A stretch of DNA of 49,040 nt from Deltaproteobacteria bacterium (GTDB taxonomy: Bacteria > Myxococcota_A > UBA9160 > UBA4427). This document shows, one piece after another, positions 31,311-40,560 of the stretch. The number at the start of each line of letters is the position of its first letter. Positions within the stretch are counted from its first letter, which is position 1. Under the pieces are notes generated by a model that worked only from the letters and a program-made list of their open reading frames with translations, did not search any database and had not been told where the DNA came from. The stretch is from assembly GCA_029261835.1 (NCBI GenBank), contig JAJDAO010000098.1, positions 1 through 49,040 of the forward strand, written 5' to 3'. The position numbers were made by a program, and so were the translations under genes.

Positions 31311-34091
31311 TCAATCGTCGTCGGGCAGCGGCAGCCTCAGCTCGAAGGTGGAACCCCGCTCCGAGCTCTCGAAAACTTCCAGGCTCCCGCCGTGCTCGTG
31401 CAGGATCCGGCGGCTGATCGAGAGACCGAGCCCGGTCCCCTTGCCCGCGCCCTTCGTGGTGCAGAAGGGCTCGAAGAGAGCCTTACGCATCTTATCCGGA
31501 ATTCCGGGGCCCTCGTCCCGGATGCGCACCGCCACGCAGTCGCTCTGCTTCAGCAGCGCAATGTGGATGACGCCTCTGCGACCGGCCATCGCATCGGTTG
31601 CGTTCTTCAGGAGGTTCAGGAAGACCTGGTTCAGGGCGCGCGCATCCCCGCGCAGCAGGGGCAATTCGGCATCCGCCTCCAGCTCGATGCTGATCCCGGC
31701 ATCGCGCAGGGCAAAGCTCATGAGCTGCAGAGCCGACTGGATGCCCGCTTGCAGATCCACGGTCTCCTCATGCGCGGCGCCGGGCCTCGCGAAGTCGCGC
31801 AAGTTGCCGACGAGGCGACTCGTGCGCTCGATGCCCTCTTCGATGATGCCCGCCAGCTCGCGCAGCAGATCTGCAGAGCAGTCGAAGTCGCGCTCGGTAC
31901 ACAGCTGGCGCAGCTTCTCGAGATGCACATGTGCCTCGGACGGGTCGCAGGACCCGAGCCCGACGATCTCGTGAACCACGTCTTCGATGTCGCCGAGACT
32001 CCCCGTAAGCGAGCGCATCGCATTGGCGGCAAAGTTGAGCGGGTTGTTGGCTTCGTGGGCCACGCCGGCCGCCAGCTCGCCGATGGCTGCCATCCGCTCG
32101 TTGCTGACGAGCTGGACCTGCGTCTCCTTGAGCTCGGTAAGAGCGCTCTCCACCCGCAGATTGGCCGCCTCCAGGTGCTTGTTCCGCTCCTCCACCTCGG
32201 CCTGGAGCTGGCGCACGCGCACAAGCGAGCGAATGCGGGCCAGCAGCTCCCGGGCGTGGAAGGGCTTGGTGATGTAGTCGTCAGCACCGAGTTCGAGGCC
32301 CTCGATCTTCATCGCGCGCTCGGCCTTCGAGGTGACGAGAACCACCGGGATACGGCTCGTCTCGGGCGACTCCTTGAGTGCCTGACATAGTTCAGTGCCA
32401 GACATTTCGGGCATCATCACGTCGGTGAGCACCACATCGGGTGCGCGCTCGCGCACCGACTCGAGCGCCTCGCGACCGTTGCGGGCCAGACGCACGCGAA
32501 ACTCGCGTCCGAGCAGGTGATGAAGCAGACTGCGCATGTCGGCGTTGTCGTCGGCGACGACGATCTCGGGTAGGGAGCTGTCGGGTCCGTCGACGTCTTC
32601 CGGCTGCTGCTCGAACCCGGCCGCCGACTCGTGGCGGTCGACGCTGCGCTCCACGTCTGAGAGCTGGTAGCCGTCGACCTCGCGATGCTCCAGGTCCATC
32701 TCCGTCTCGAGTGAGTCGAGGGAGCGACCCGCCGTGAGCACGTGGCCATCCGGGGTCTCCAGGACGCACTCGTCGACCTCGCTGCTGGCCTCACCGGCCG
32801 GCAACCAGACGCACATCCGCGTGCCGTGCCCCGGGCCATCGCTCTCAGCCCAGATGCGCCCGCCGTGCAGCTCGACGAGCTCGTGGCAGAGCGAGAGGCC
32901 GATCCCCGTGCCCTCGTGCTTGCGCGTGCTCGACGCATCGACCTGTGCGAAACGGTCGAAGATGTGCTCGAGCTGCTCCTGCGGAATCCCTATGCCGGAG
33001 TCAACCACCCGCAGGCTCAGGCCGCCCTGCGCCCCACCGGATTCGAGCTCGACCCCGATGCGGCCGCCGCTGTCGGTGAACTTGAGAGCGTTCCCCAACA
33101 TATTGACGAGCACCTTCTCGAAGGCATCGGAATCCGCTTGGATGAGCGGTACGTCGGAAGAGCAGCGCACCGCCAGCTCTATCCCCTTGCGCTCGGCCAG
33201 GGGCCGCGCGCCGTCGATCAGGTCTTCGGTCAGGCGCACCGGATCGAGGGTTGAGCGCCGAAGCTCGAGCTGCTGGCTCTCCAGCTTGGCCAGGTCGAGT
33301 AGGTTGTTTATCAGCTTGAGCAGCCGGATCGCGTTGGTTTCGGCCGTCTTCATGTACTGCCGCTGCAGCGCACTGATGTCGCCGAACTCGCCGGCCAGCA
33401 GGCCCTCGATGGGCGCCAGCGTGAGCGTCAGCGGGGTGCGGAGTTCATGATGAATGTTTGCGGTGAAGCGCGACTTGGCCCTGTCCATCTCCTCGAGGTG
33501 ATCGCGCGCCTGCTGCAGCTCGCGGCGCTGCTGGAAGTCCTTGAAGCGCATCCTTTCGAGATAGATACAGCTCGCGACGCTCTCAGCGGCTGCGGAAAGC
33601 AGGAAGACAGCGTTCATGCGGAAGATGGACCAGTCGACCGGTCCGGCCTCGAATCCGGGGGCTGCCAGGAATGGCACCAGGATGACACCGCAAATCCCGG
33701 CCGCCTCCCTCCCGGAGAGCGGCAGGACCACGCCCATGCCCAGGAAGAGCAGCATGAGGCCCGCGAAGTAGCGACTCTCGGAGCCTCCGGTGGCGAAGAT
33801 CATCGCCAGCATGGCCGCACCGAGCGAGAGGCAGATCGACCAGGCCGAGGCCCGAGGGAAGCGGTCACTGGCGAAGTAGATGCCCCCGAAGAGCGCGCTC
33901 AGTCCGAGCCGCAGCGCCAGGAAGAGCCGGAACTGCTCGGGAAAGGAGACGTAGTCGAGGGCCATGAAGGCCGTGTTGATGCCGAATGCGACGCCCACTC
34001 CCAGCCGGGCATAGCCGGGCAGACGCGCCGTGAGGAACTCGCGGCGGTAGGCGCTGAAGAGCGCGGAAGAGTCGGTCTGCGCAGTGGCCAT
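31311..34091 (-). CDS. six-TM hybrid sensor: kinase-receiver-kinase
   Basis: A 926-residue signal protein. Residues ~30-178 form six membrane helices without a large periplasmic loop. Kinase 1: phospho-His215 in NIHHELRTPLT, and an ATPase domain with NMLGNALKFTD, DSGIGIP and HEGTGIGLS. An acidic linker leads to a receiver domain with DD514-515, phospho-Asp557 (VLTDVMMPEMSG) and Lys609 (DDYITKPF). A coiled coil follows, then kinase 2: His679 in AAGVAHEANNPLN and an ATPase domain with NLLKNATDAM, DEGPGIP and GKGTGLGLS. This order equals a PhcS-type six-TM receptor kinase joined to a PhcR-type receiver-kinase. It is the last gene of an operon that begins with a PhcB-like synthase. No DNA-binding output is present. 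Confidence 0.93.
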   Translation of the reverse strand: MATAQTDSSALFSAYRREFLTARLPGYARLGVGVAFGINTAFMALDYVSFPEQFRLFLALRLGLSALFGGIYFASDRFPRASAWSICLSLGAAMLAMIFATGGSESRYFAGLMLLFLGMGVVLPLSGREAAGICGVILVPFLAAPGFEAGPVDWSIFRMNAVFLLSAAAESVASCIYLERMRFKDFQQRRELQQARDHLEEMDRAKSRFTANIHHELRTPLTLTLAPIEGLLAGEFGDISALQRQYMKTAETNAIRLLKLINNLLDLAKLESQQLELRRSTLDPVRLTEDLIDGARPLAERKGIELAVRCSSDVPLIQADSDAFEKVLVNMLGNALKFTDSGGRIGVELESGGAQGGLSLRVVDSGIGIPQEQLEHIFDRFAQVDASSTRKHEGTGIGLSLCHELVELHGGRIWAESDGPGHGTRMCVWLPAGEASSEVDECVLETPDGHVLTAGRSLDSLETEMDLEHREVDGYQLSDVERSVDRHESAAGFEQQPEDVDGPDSSLPEIVVADDNADMRSLLHHLLGREFRVRLARNGREALESVRERAPDVVLTDVMMPEMSGTELCQALKESPETSRIPVVLVTSKAERAMKIEGLELGADDYITKPFHARELLARIRSLVRVRQLQAEVEERNKHLEAANLRVESALTELKETQVQLVSNERMAAIGELAAGVAHEANNPLNFAANAMRSLTGSLGDIEDVVHEIVGLGSCDPSEAHVHLEKLRQLCTERDFDCSADLLRELAGIIEEGIERTSRLVGNLRDFARPGAAHEETVDLQAGIQSALQLMSFALRDAGISIELEADAELPLLRGDARALNQVFLNLLKNATDAMAGRRGVIHIALLKQSDCVAVRIRDEGPGIPDKMRKALFEPFCTTKGAGKGTGLGLSISRRILHEHGGSLEVFESSERGSTFELRLPLPDDD

Positions 34092-34158
34092 CCCGTGCCC
34101 GAGAATCGGCTCAACTCTCGCAGTTCTTTAGGTATTGGGCCTACAACAGCGCCTCGGG

Positions 34159-36429
34159 CTACCGCCTGCGGAGCCTCCGAGGCGGGTTGCGCTCCGCCGG
34201 CAGCAGCGCCGGCAGCAGGCTCACGTCTGCCGCCAGGCACACGACCATGACGGTCGAGATCAGCAGCCCGAGATTGCGGATAAAGGTAAAGCCCGAGAGC
34301 CCAAGGAGCCCGAATCCGAGTGCAATGATGACCGTGGTGTAGGTCAGCGCGGGAAGATTGGGCTGCAACGCCTCGAGCAAGGCGTCTGCCCCGCGCAGCC
34401 CGCGCTCGCGAGCCTCGTGGAGGCTCGTGACGACGTGCATCGTGTCGTCCACTGCGATCCCCACCGCGAGGCTGCCCACCATGACCGTGCCGGCGTCCAG
34501 CTTGATCTCGGCCAATCCCATGAAGCCGAAGACGGCGATCACCGGAACGGCGTTGGGGACCAGAGCGATGCCGGCCAGGGCGGGGCGGCGGAACACCAGC
34601 CAGAGCACGAGGCCAATCGCGAGGATGGCGATCGCAAGCCCTCGGATCTGGCCGAAGGTAATCTCGTCCTCTGCCCGAGCGAACTCGAACATCGTCCCCG
34701 TACCACGCGCCTCGAAGCCGGGTACGGCGTACTCGGCCCACCAGGCCTCTGCGGCGGCGACAACGGCGCGAAGGGCACCAGAGCGATTGTCGTCGACCCG
34801 CAATACGATATTGGCGGCACTGCGGTCGTCGGTCACGAGATCGCCGAGTGAATCCACCGACTCGAGCAGCAGCAGGTACTGCTCGATCAGCGCCCGAGTC
34901 TCTGGCAGCGGAAGCCCGGCATCGTTCGTGAACCCGCCGTGTATCTGCCGCAGCGGGTCCGCCAGCGATATGGCCTTGCCCACCTCGGGGAGCGATTCGA
35001 GGTGGGAGGCCAAACGGTCCAGCGCATCCACGAGGTCGGGGTCAGTAACCGGGCGCCCGCCCGTGGATTCGATCACGATGTTCACGGGGCTGATGCCGGA
35101 GAGCGCCTCTCGGATCACGTCATAGTCGTCGCGGGGGCGGGTGCCGGGCGGAAACCAGCTCGTGGCGTCGGTGGCCGCGTCGAGCCGAGCCAGCCCGAGA
35201 GCGAGCGGCAAGATGGCGAGAAGCCATGCCAGCAGCACCGCAGCACGCCGTCGCGTGGCCAACCGGACCAGAGTGTCGCAGGCGGACCCCTCGAGGAAGC
35301 CGGCGAACCGCGGGCGCAGGCGGGGCAAACGCCGCAGCCCGAGACACGCGGGCAACAACGTCACGCTGGCGGCCAGCGTCGCCAGCACCCCGACCGCCCC
35401 ATAGCCGCCGGCCTCGCGCACGGCGTCGATGCGAACGGCTCCGATGGAGGCGAAGCCGATGGCAGTCGTAAGACCCGAGAGCGCGACCGGCAGCGAGACG
35501 CGAGCGAGCGCGGCGCGCAGCCCGGTGAGCTCCCCCTCACCCTGGGCTGCGGCGAGCACGTGCATGGCGTAGGCGCAGCCGAGCGCGAGCACGATCGAGG
35601 GCAGGATCATCGTGATCAGCGTGATCGAGACGCCCATGGCACCCATCAGGCCGACCATCACGACCGTCCCGAACAGGCCCGCTGCAAGCGGCAGTAGCAT
35701 GGCGTAGAACGAGCGAAAGACGATCAGCAAGAGGGCGGCGATCACGCCAATCGTGAGCGGAACGAGGGCAAAGAGCTCTTCACGCGTCTGTGTATTGATC
35801 TCAGTACGAAACACGGGAACGCCGGAGACCCAGGAGCGGGTCGGGTCGATTTGGCCTCGCACGGTCTCGACCAGCTCGAGGAAGCCGTCACTCATGCCGG
35901 CCTCGAGCAGCAGGTTCACCGCAAAGATGCGGCCGTCATCCGATACCAGATTGCGGGGCGCAACTCGATCGGCCATCACCTCCGCCGCGAGCCTGCGGCG
36001 CGCGGCTGCAGTCTCGGGAACACCGCCGGCCAGCGGGGGGTCGAGCTGGAGCGCGCCGTCGGGTGTGACGCGGATCAGGGGCACCGTCTCGAGGCTGTCT
36101 ACGCGCCGCACTGAATCGATGCCCTCGAAGAGCGCCGACAGACGCGCCACCTCTGAGAGGGCAACGGGATCCCAGGGCTGCTCTCCGGCAATCGCCACGA
36201 CCAGCATTTCTTCACCGCCGAAGAGACTCTGGCTGTACAGGTGATAGGCGTAGGCGGGATCGCCGCGGTCAAGAATCGAGTCGGTGGAGGTGTCGATGCG
36301 GAGCCCGAGTGCCCCCCATCCCGCCAGCAGCAGCACGAGCGCCCACCAGGCCAGGGTGGCGCGCGGGCTCGCCAGCGCCGCGTCGGCGATTCGCGCCGGC
36401 AGTCGGCGAAGCCCCGCGAAGGGCGTCAT
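34159..36429 (-). CDS. MMPL/RND-family exporter
   Basis: A 756-residue RND-superfamily protein with 12 membrane helices in two halves. Each half has a first helix, a large periplasmic loop and five more helices; ATLAWWALVLLLAGWGALGL and AAVLLAWLLAILPLALGLAR are the first helices. Conserved inner motifs are GVSITLITMILPSIVLALGC and the Asp-bearing VGSLAVGIAVDDTMHVVTSL, which in this family takes part in proton coupling. It belongs to the MMPL/HpnN-like branch that moves lipids and other hydrophobic molecules. The ATG at 36429 has AGGAG at good distance. It lies 27 bases after the methyltransferase gene and 67 bases before the sensor kinase, suggesting export of the lipid product of the two upstream enzymes. 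Confidence 0.9.
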   Translation of the reverse strand: MTPFAGLRRLPARIADAALASPRATLAWWALVLLLAGWGALGLRIDTSTDSILDRGDPAYAYHLYSQSLFGGEEMLVVAIAGEQPWDPVALSEVARLSALFEGIDSVRRVDSLETVPLIRVTPDGALQLDPPLAGGVPETAAARRRLAAEVMADRVAPRNLVSDDGRIFAVNLLLEAGMSDGFLELVETVRGQIDPTRSWVSGVPVFRTEINTQTREELFALVPLTIGVIAALLLIVFRSFYAMLLPLAAGLFGTVVMVGLMGAMGVSITLITMILPSIVLALGCAYAMHVLAAAQGEGELTGLRAALARVSLPVALSGLTTAIGFASIGAVRIDAVREAGGYGAVGVLATLAASVTLLPACLGLRRLPRLRPRFAGFLEGSACDTLVRLATRRRAAVLLAWLLAILPLALGLARLDAATDATSWFPPGTRPRDDYDVIREALSGISPVNIVIESTGGRPVTDPDLVDALDRLASHLESLPEVGKAISLADPLRQIHGGFTNDAGLPLPETRALIEQYLLLLESVDSLGDLVTDDRSAANIVLRVDDNRSGALRAVVAAAEAWWAEYAVPGFEARGTGTMFEFARAEDEITFGQIRGLAIAILAIGLVLWLVFRRPALAGIALVPNAVPVIAVFGFMGLAEIKLDAGTVMVGSLAVGIAVDDTMHVVTSLHEARERGLRGADALLEALQPNLPALTYTTVIIALGFGLLGLSGFTFIRNLGLLISTVMVVCLAADVSLLPALLPAERNPPRRLRRR

Positions 36430-36456
36430 CGGGGCTCTCTCCTGTTCCGGCAAGGT

Positions 36457-37314
36457 TCAGTCGCCGAACTCGAGACGCCGCAGGGTCATGCGGTAGAGAT
36501 TGAAGACGCCCGCGTTGTAGCCCTTGATCCCGCTCGACAGGAAGCTCTCGTACTCGACCGTTCGCCTCTCTCCCACCAGCGCGACGATCGCCTCACGGTT
36601 GTGGCGGATCTCGTCGAGCCATACGCGTCCCGTCTGGCTGTAGTCCTGCGGATCATTTCGCAGGCGCACGAGCTCGAAACGCCGCTCCATCGCCTCGACG
36701 AGCTCGACCAAGCGCGGCAGGTCCGACTGGGGAAAGATCGACGCGAGAGCGCTGGCCCGGAAGCGCCCCATGCCGTAGGCCATGGTCTGGAGCGATAGGG
36801 AGCCGCCGGGACGCAAGAGCTGGCGACAGCGGTCGAAGAAGTGGCGATAGATCTCGATGCGCTCGTCGCTGGGCGTCTCGGGGCGTGCGAAGTGCTCGAC
36901 CGCTCCGATCGAGATGATCGCGTCGTAGGGCTCCTCGGGCGTGTGATCGGCCCAGCCCTCGAGCCGCACCTCGACGTTGCTCAGAGGCCGGGATTCAGCG
37001 TACTTCGCCTGGGCCTCGCTCAACGTAATGCCCACCGCGCGTCCGACGCCGTGGACGGTCGTAAGACGCTCCAGCAGCGAGCCCCAGCCGCAGCCGATGT
37101 CGAGCACGCGGGGCGCACCGGCGGCCCGAGCCTGCTCGATGTGGTAGTCCAACTTGTGGGTTTGCGCCTCGGCCAGCGAGCTCGCGTTATCCCAGAGTGC
37201 ACATGAATAGGTGAGGGTCGGGTCGAGCCACAGCCGATAGAACTCGTTGCCCGTATCGTAGTGGGCTCGAATCGCCTCGGCCGAGGCGCCTGTCTCTCGT
37301 CCAGTGCCAGTCAT
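36457..37314 (-). CDS. cyclopropane/mycolic-type fatty acid methyltransferase
   Basis: A 285-residue SAM-dependent methyltransferase of the cyclopropane-fatty-acid synthase group. It shows the substrate-side signature AHYDTGNEFYRLWLDP and LTYSCALWDN, the SAM motif VLDIGCGWGSLLERL, GITLSEAQAKYAES, and ISIGAVEHFARPE, where the family usually has EMIEH. LSLQTMAYG follows. The changed active-site region and short C-terminus (usual CFA synthases have ~380 residues) suggest a related reaction such as methyl branching or hydroxyl methylation of an acyl chain rather than bulk membrane cyclopropanation. TGATG overlap with the PilZ-methyltransferase gene and AAGGAG upstream fix the start. Confidence 0.85.
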   Translation of the reverse strand: MTGTGRETGASAEAIRAHYDTGNEFYRLWLDPTLTYSCALWDNASSLAEAQTHKLDYHIEQARAAGAPRVLDIGCGWGSLLERLTTVHGVGRAVGITLSEAQAKYAESRPLSNVEVRLEGWADHTPEEPYDAIISIGAVEHFARPETPSDERIEIYRHFFDRCRQLLRPGGSLSLQTMAYGMGRFRASALASIFPQSDLPRLVELVEAMERRFELVRLRNDPQDYSQTGRVWLDEIRHNREAIVALVGERRTVEYESFLSSGIKGYNAGVFNLYRMTLRRLEFGD

Positions 37315-38825
37315 CAGAACTCCTTCTCCGGGGGGCATGCACTACCGCGGCGCGCGACGAGGAAGAGCCAGGCCTCGCTCTCGTCACGCTCGATCTTGAG
37401 TTCGGCTGTCGAAGCGAAGTCTCGCGCGAGGTCGAGCAGCTCACTCTCCGTCCGGTAGATCATCGTCCAGTCCAGCACGAACTCGGGCATCCAGCGCACG
37501 TCGGGTGCAGCGGCGGCATTGCCGACTACGAGCCGACCACCATCGCGGATCAGCTCGAAACAGCCGTTCATGAGCGCACGCCCCACTTCGTCTCCAAGGT
37601 AATCGAGGAGCCCGGCCGAGTAGATCATGTCGGGCTCGCCCAGCTCTCTCTGCAGCGCCGGCATGGCGAAGAGCTGTGCGAAGGAGATGTGCCGACACAA
37701 GATGCGAACCCGCCCCCCATGCGGCAAGGCCGCCTGGTGGAGATCCTCGTACGCGAAGGCCAATGCCTGCTCGTCCTGGTCGATCAGCGTGAACTCGATG
37801 GCGGGCCCGGGTGGCGTCGCAGCGAGGTAGTCCACCACCTCGCGCGCCGGCCCGGCGCCGATGCTCACGATGCGCGTGTCGCCCTCGCGATGCGGCGAGA
37901 CCTCGGCAACGCACTCCTCGATCTGGCGGATCAGGAAGCGCTTGCGCACCGCCACCGTAGAGGCCAAGCGCTCCTCGTGGCCGAGCTGATCCATCAGCCG
38001 GGCGAAAAGCGTCTCGCCGCGGCGCTGTCCATCGTACATCCAGCTCATGGCCAGATAGTCGCCGGGATAGCCCTGCGGCTTCACGTAGGTGCGCCAGATC
38101 AGCGGTGAGTCACGCAGCGCTGAGGTGAGCAGGGTCTCCGTATAGCGCTTGGAAGCCGTGAGCGCTTCACCTTGCACGATGGAGCGAGAGGCCTCGTTGG
38201 CAGTCGCGCGGATGGCGCGCCACTCGGCTCGCATGCGCTCCTCGGCGCTCGCCTCGGTCTCTGCGAGACGCTGCGCCTGACCGGGCTCCTCGGACCCGCG
38301 CAGCTGGCGCTCGCGCTCGTCCAGCAGCTTGCGCCAGTGCTCGACGAAGATGCGGGCCTCGCCGCAAGCGGCGCGATACACGGTCGGAACGGCGCGGTAC
38401 ACGTCGAGTCCCTTTGCCGCGGAGGCCTCGAAGTCGAGCCGGTCGTGCAGCGCCCGCAGCTTGCTCGTAATCACGTGGTCGTCGAGGAAGCGCAGCGCGA
38501 TCTTGGTCCAATCCCCGGCGAGCTGGTGCCGAACGATCTCCCCCTGCGCGGCAAAGGCGGCCACTCCTGCAATCGAGAGACGAACCGGAAGACGGGCGCC
38601 CGCCTCGGGCTTTGGATCACGCGCCCTGGCCAGGTAAGAGAGCCCCGTAGCGCTCAGGTCGTACAACCGCACGGTGTGCTCGCCCACCTGAAGTGCCGGC
38701 GCGATGCGCGTGAGCAAAGCGCGGGGGCGAAGGCGCTGGGCGCGATAGTAGATCGTAGAACCCTGCGCGCCTCTGAGGTTCTCGTAGCTGCGCGCTGGAG
38801 CAGAGTGCGGCGGACTGAGCGACAC
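37314..38825 (-). CDS. PilZ-domain SAM methyltransferase, PhcB-like signal synthase
   Basis: A 503-residue two-part enzyme. The N-terminal ~115 residues are a PilZ domain with both c-di-GMP-binding marks: R31-x3-R35 (RLRPR) and DLSATG at 56-61. A helical middle part follows, then KPQGYPGDYLAMSWMY (249-264), which matches the conserved KP.GY.GDY box of proteins annotated as 3-hydroxypalmitic acid methyl ester biosynthesis (PhcB type). The Rossmann SAM domain comes last (IVSIGAGPAREVVDYLA, FTLIDQDEQALAFAYE). By analogy it would methylate the carboxyl of a 3-hydroxy fatty acid to give a diffusible signal. The GTG at 38825 with GAGGA upstream is preferred over the TTG at 38852. First gene of the operon. 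Confidence 0.8.
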   Translation of the reverse strand: MSLSPPHSAPARSYENLRGAQGSTIYYRAQRLRPRALLTRIAPALQVGEHTVRLYDLSATGLSYLARARDPKPEAGARLPVRLSIAGVAAFAAQGEIVRHQLAGDWTKIALRFLDDHVITSKLRALHDRLDFEASAAKGLDVYRAVPTVYRAACGEARIFVEHWRKLLDERERQLRGSEEPGQAQRLAETEASAEERMRAEWRAIRATANEASRSIVQGEALTASKRYTETLLTSALRDSPLIWRTYVKPQGYPGDYLAMSWMYDGQRRGETLFARLMDQLGHEERLASTVAVRKRFLIRQIEECVAEVSPHREGDTRIVSIGAGPAREVVDYLAATPPGPAIEFTLIDQDEQALAFAYEDLHQAALPHGGRVRILCRHISFAQLFAMPALQRELGEPDMIYSAGLLDYLGDEVGRALMNGCFELIRDGGRLVVGNAAAAPDVRWMPEFVLDWTMIYRTESELLDLARDFASTAELKIERDESEAWLFLVARRGSACPPEKEF

Positions 38826-38869
38826 GGAGCAATCCTCAAGTAGTGGGGGCAAGATCCTACAGCAAGGGG

Positions 38870-38899
38870 ATTCTATCGTTTAGACGTAGATATTTGCAA
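38870..38899 (-). promoter_or_regulatory. promoter of the lipid-signal operon
   Basis: On the minus strand TTGCAA, 18 bases, TAGAAT, ending 45 bases before the GTG at 38825. It is the only AT-rich patch in the 343-base gap 38826-39168, where I see no gene. TTGCAA is itself a palindrome. Confidence 0.5.
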
Positions 38900-39168
38900 G
38901 CAGGGAAATCCCCGGCGAACTCCCCAGTCGCCGAGCTGAGAATCACCAGTTCGATTCAGTCCCTATGGCATGGCGAGGTCTCGCTGTCACTCGATTCGAT
39001 TCTCACCGGCCTGTAATGATCCGCACTGATCGCTGACGGCATCCCCGGGCAGGGGGCGATGAGTGGGTGAAGGGGGGAGACCACGTTTCGACCCACCGCT
39101 CGCCCGCAGCGTCGGAATGGATCTTCGATGTGCCCAGACCGAAGGAACTCCGCAACAACGCCATTCGG

Positions 39169-40197
39169 CTACAACAGGCACTCGGCGAGCACTTCGAGCG
39201 CTTCGGGCGAGGCGCCTCCGATCAGCATGTCACTGACGCCGCACGTCTTCCAGATCTGTGCCCGATCGGCAATGCGCTCCCTTGATCCCACCAGCGCAAC
39301 CTCGTCGACCAGTTGGTCGGGCACGGCGGCCATCGCCTCCGCCTTCTTGCCGTCCAGGTAGAGATCCTGGATCACAGCGGCCGCCTCTTCGTAGCCGAGT
39401 CGAACCGCAAAGTCGTTGTAGAGGTTCTTCGTCCGCGCACCCATCCCGCCGATGTAGTGCGCCAGGAGCATCTTCGCCGGAATTCGACACTTTTCAAGGT
39501 CGTCCCCCAGCAGGCAGAGGACGAAGGGCGCAACCGAGAAGCTGCCGAGACTCTTGCCGTCACCCGCCCTGGCAAAACCCTTTTCGAGATGGGGCAGCAC
39601 CAGATCCATACGCTGCGGACTCAGCCACGCCGGAATGAGACCGTCCGCCACCTCGGCGCTGCAGACGAGACCGTTGGGACTGATCGACGCTGTGTAGATC
39701 GGAAGATCCTTCCTGGGGTGGAAGATCGTCTTGAGCGGCTTCCCCAGACCCGTCGTCCCCTCACCGGTGATCGGGATGCAGTAGTGCTCCCCCTCGTGCA
39801 CCAGCTTCTCTTCGCGAGCGAAGATCTTGCGCATGATCGAGACGTACTCGCGCGTCCGCGCCAGCGGCTTGCCATAGGGCACGCCATACCAGCCCTCGGC
39901 AACCTGCGGCCCCGATGGGCCCAGCCCCAGGATGAATCGACCCCCGGAGAGCTCGTCGAGCGTCATGGCCGTCATCGCGGTGAGGGCGGGCGTGCGGGCG
40001 GGCATCTGCATGATGGCCGTGCCGAGACGGATCTTCGTAGTCTGGGCGGCAATCCAAGCCAAGGGCGTTGCGGCATCGGCTCCCCAGGCCTCCATCGTCC
40101 ACACCGAGTCGAAGCCCAGATCTTCTGCCAGGCGAATCAGATTGATATCGATGTTCAGGGTCGATCCGGGAAAGCTGGTGATGAGACCGAGTCGCAT
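39169..40197 (-). CDS. LLM-class (F420-type) flavin-dependent oxidoreductase
   Basis: A 342-residue luciferase-like TIM-barrel protein. The start at 40197 follows AGGAGGT. Family marks are MRLGLITSFPGS, RLAEDLGFDSVWTMEAWG, TKIRLGTAIMQMPARTPALT, LDELSGGRFILGLGPSGPQV, and a late ADGLIPAWLSP. The GLGPSGPQVAEGWYG loop is typical of actinobacterial and deltaproteobacterial LLM enzymes that use coenzyme F420 rather than FMN, but this cannot be proved from sequence alone. Substrate unknown. It is a single gene between the lipid-signal operon promoter and the 363-base gap at 40198-40560. Confidence 0.88.
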   Translation of the reverse strand: MRLGLITSFPGSTLNIDINLIRLAEDLGFDSVWTMEAWGADAATPLAWIAAQTTKIRLGTAIMQMPARTPALTAMTAMTLDELSGGRFILGLGPSGPQVAEGWYGVPYGKPLARTREYVSIMRKIFAREEKLVHEGEHYCIPITGEGTTGLGKPLKTIFHPRKDLPIYTASISPNGLVCSAEVADGLIPAWLSPQRMDLVLPHLEKGFARAGDGKSLGSFSVAPFVLCLLGDDLEKCRIPAKMLLAHYIGGMGARTKNLYNDFAVRLGYEEAAAVIQDLYLDGKKAEAMAAVPDQLVDEVALVGSRERIADRAQIWKTCGVSDMLIGGASPEALEVLAECLL

Positions 40198-40512
40198 GGG
40201 GAGACCTCCTGTGGGTTCGGCAAGATTCGGCGAGGGTGTAGCGAACACATCCGCCCGGAGACACGCGACACGACCTGGACCCCGGCGCGCGCCCGGTTCA
40301 GCCGCGGCGAATAGCAGCAATGCCACTACGCCCGCTGCGACCGGACAGTCGGGAGCCGAATCGCCGTCAGGCGGACGTGGCGATACCGCCCGTGCACCCG
40401 CGGGTGCTGCAAGGCTCAAGACGAGAAGCGCGCGGGGCGGCGAGATCCAGCCGTGTCGCTGCGCGGCGTGCCCGAGGGCATTCCGACGGATGACGGATGC
40501 GGGCGCGAACCG

Positions 40513-40546
40513 CCTCGGCTACTCGGCCCAATTGCGACAGCCGAGG
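40513..40546 (+). promoter_or_regulatory. hairpin overlapping the ribosome binding site of the DUF1566 gene
   Basis: CCTCGGCT (40513-40520) pairs perfectly with AGCCGAGG (40539-40546) around an 18-base loop. The 3' arm covers the first half of the ribosome binding site GAGGAGGGG (40543-40551) of the gene at 40561, so folding would hide it. The rest of 40198-40560 has no gene. Confidence 0.4.
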
Positions 40547-40560
40547 AGGGGCACCTAGGC

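Noticed and set aside
40470..40560. c-di-GMP-I (GEMM) riboswitch before the DUF1566 gene
   Set aside because: Only fragments resemble the consensus; the first conserved half and tetraloop-receptor parts are not recognisable, so it is reported only as a structured leader.
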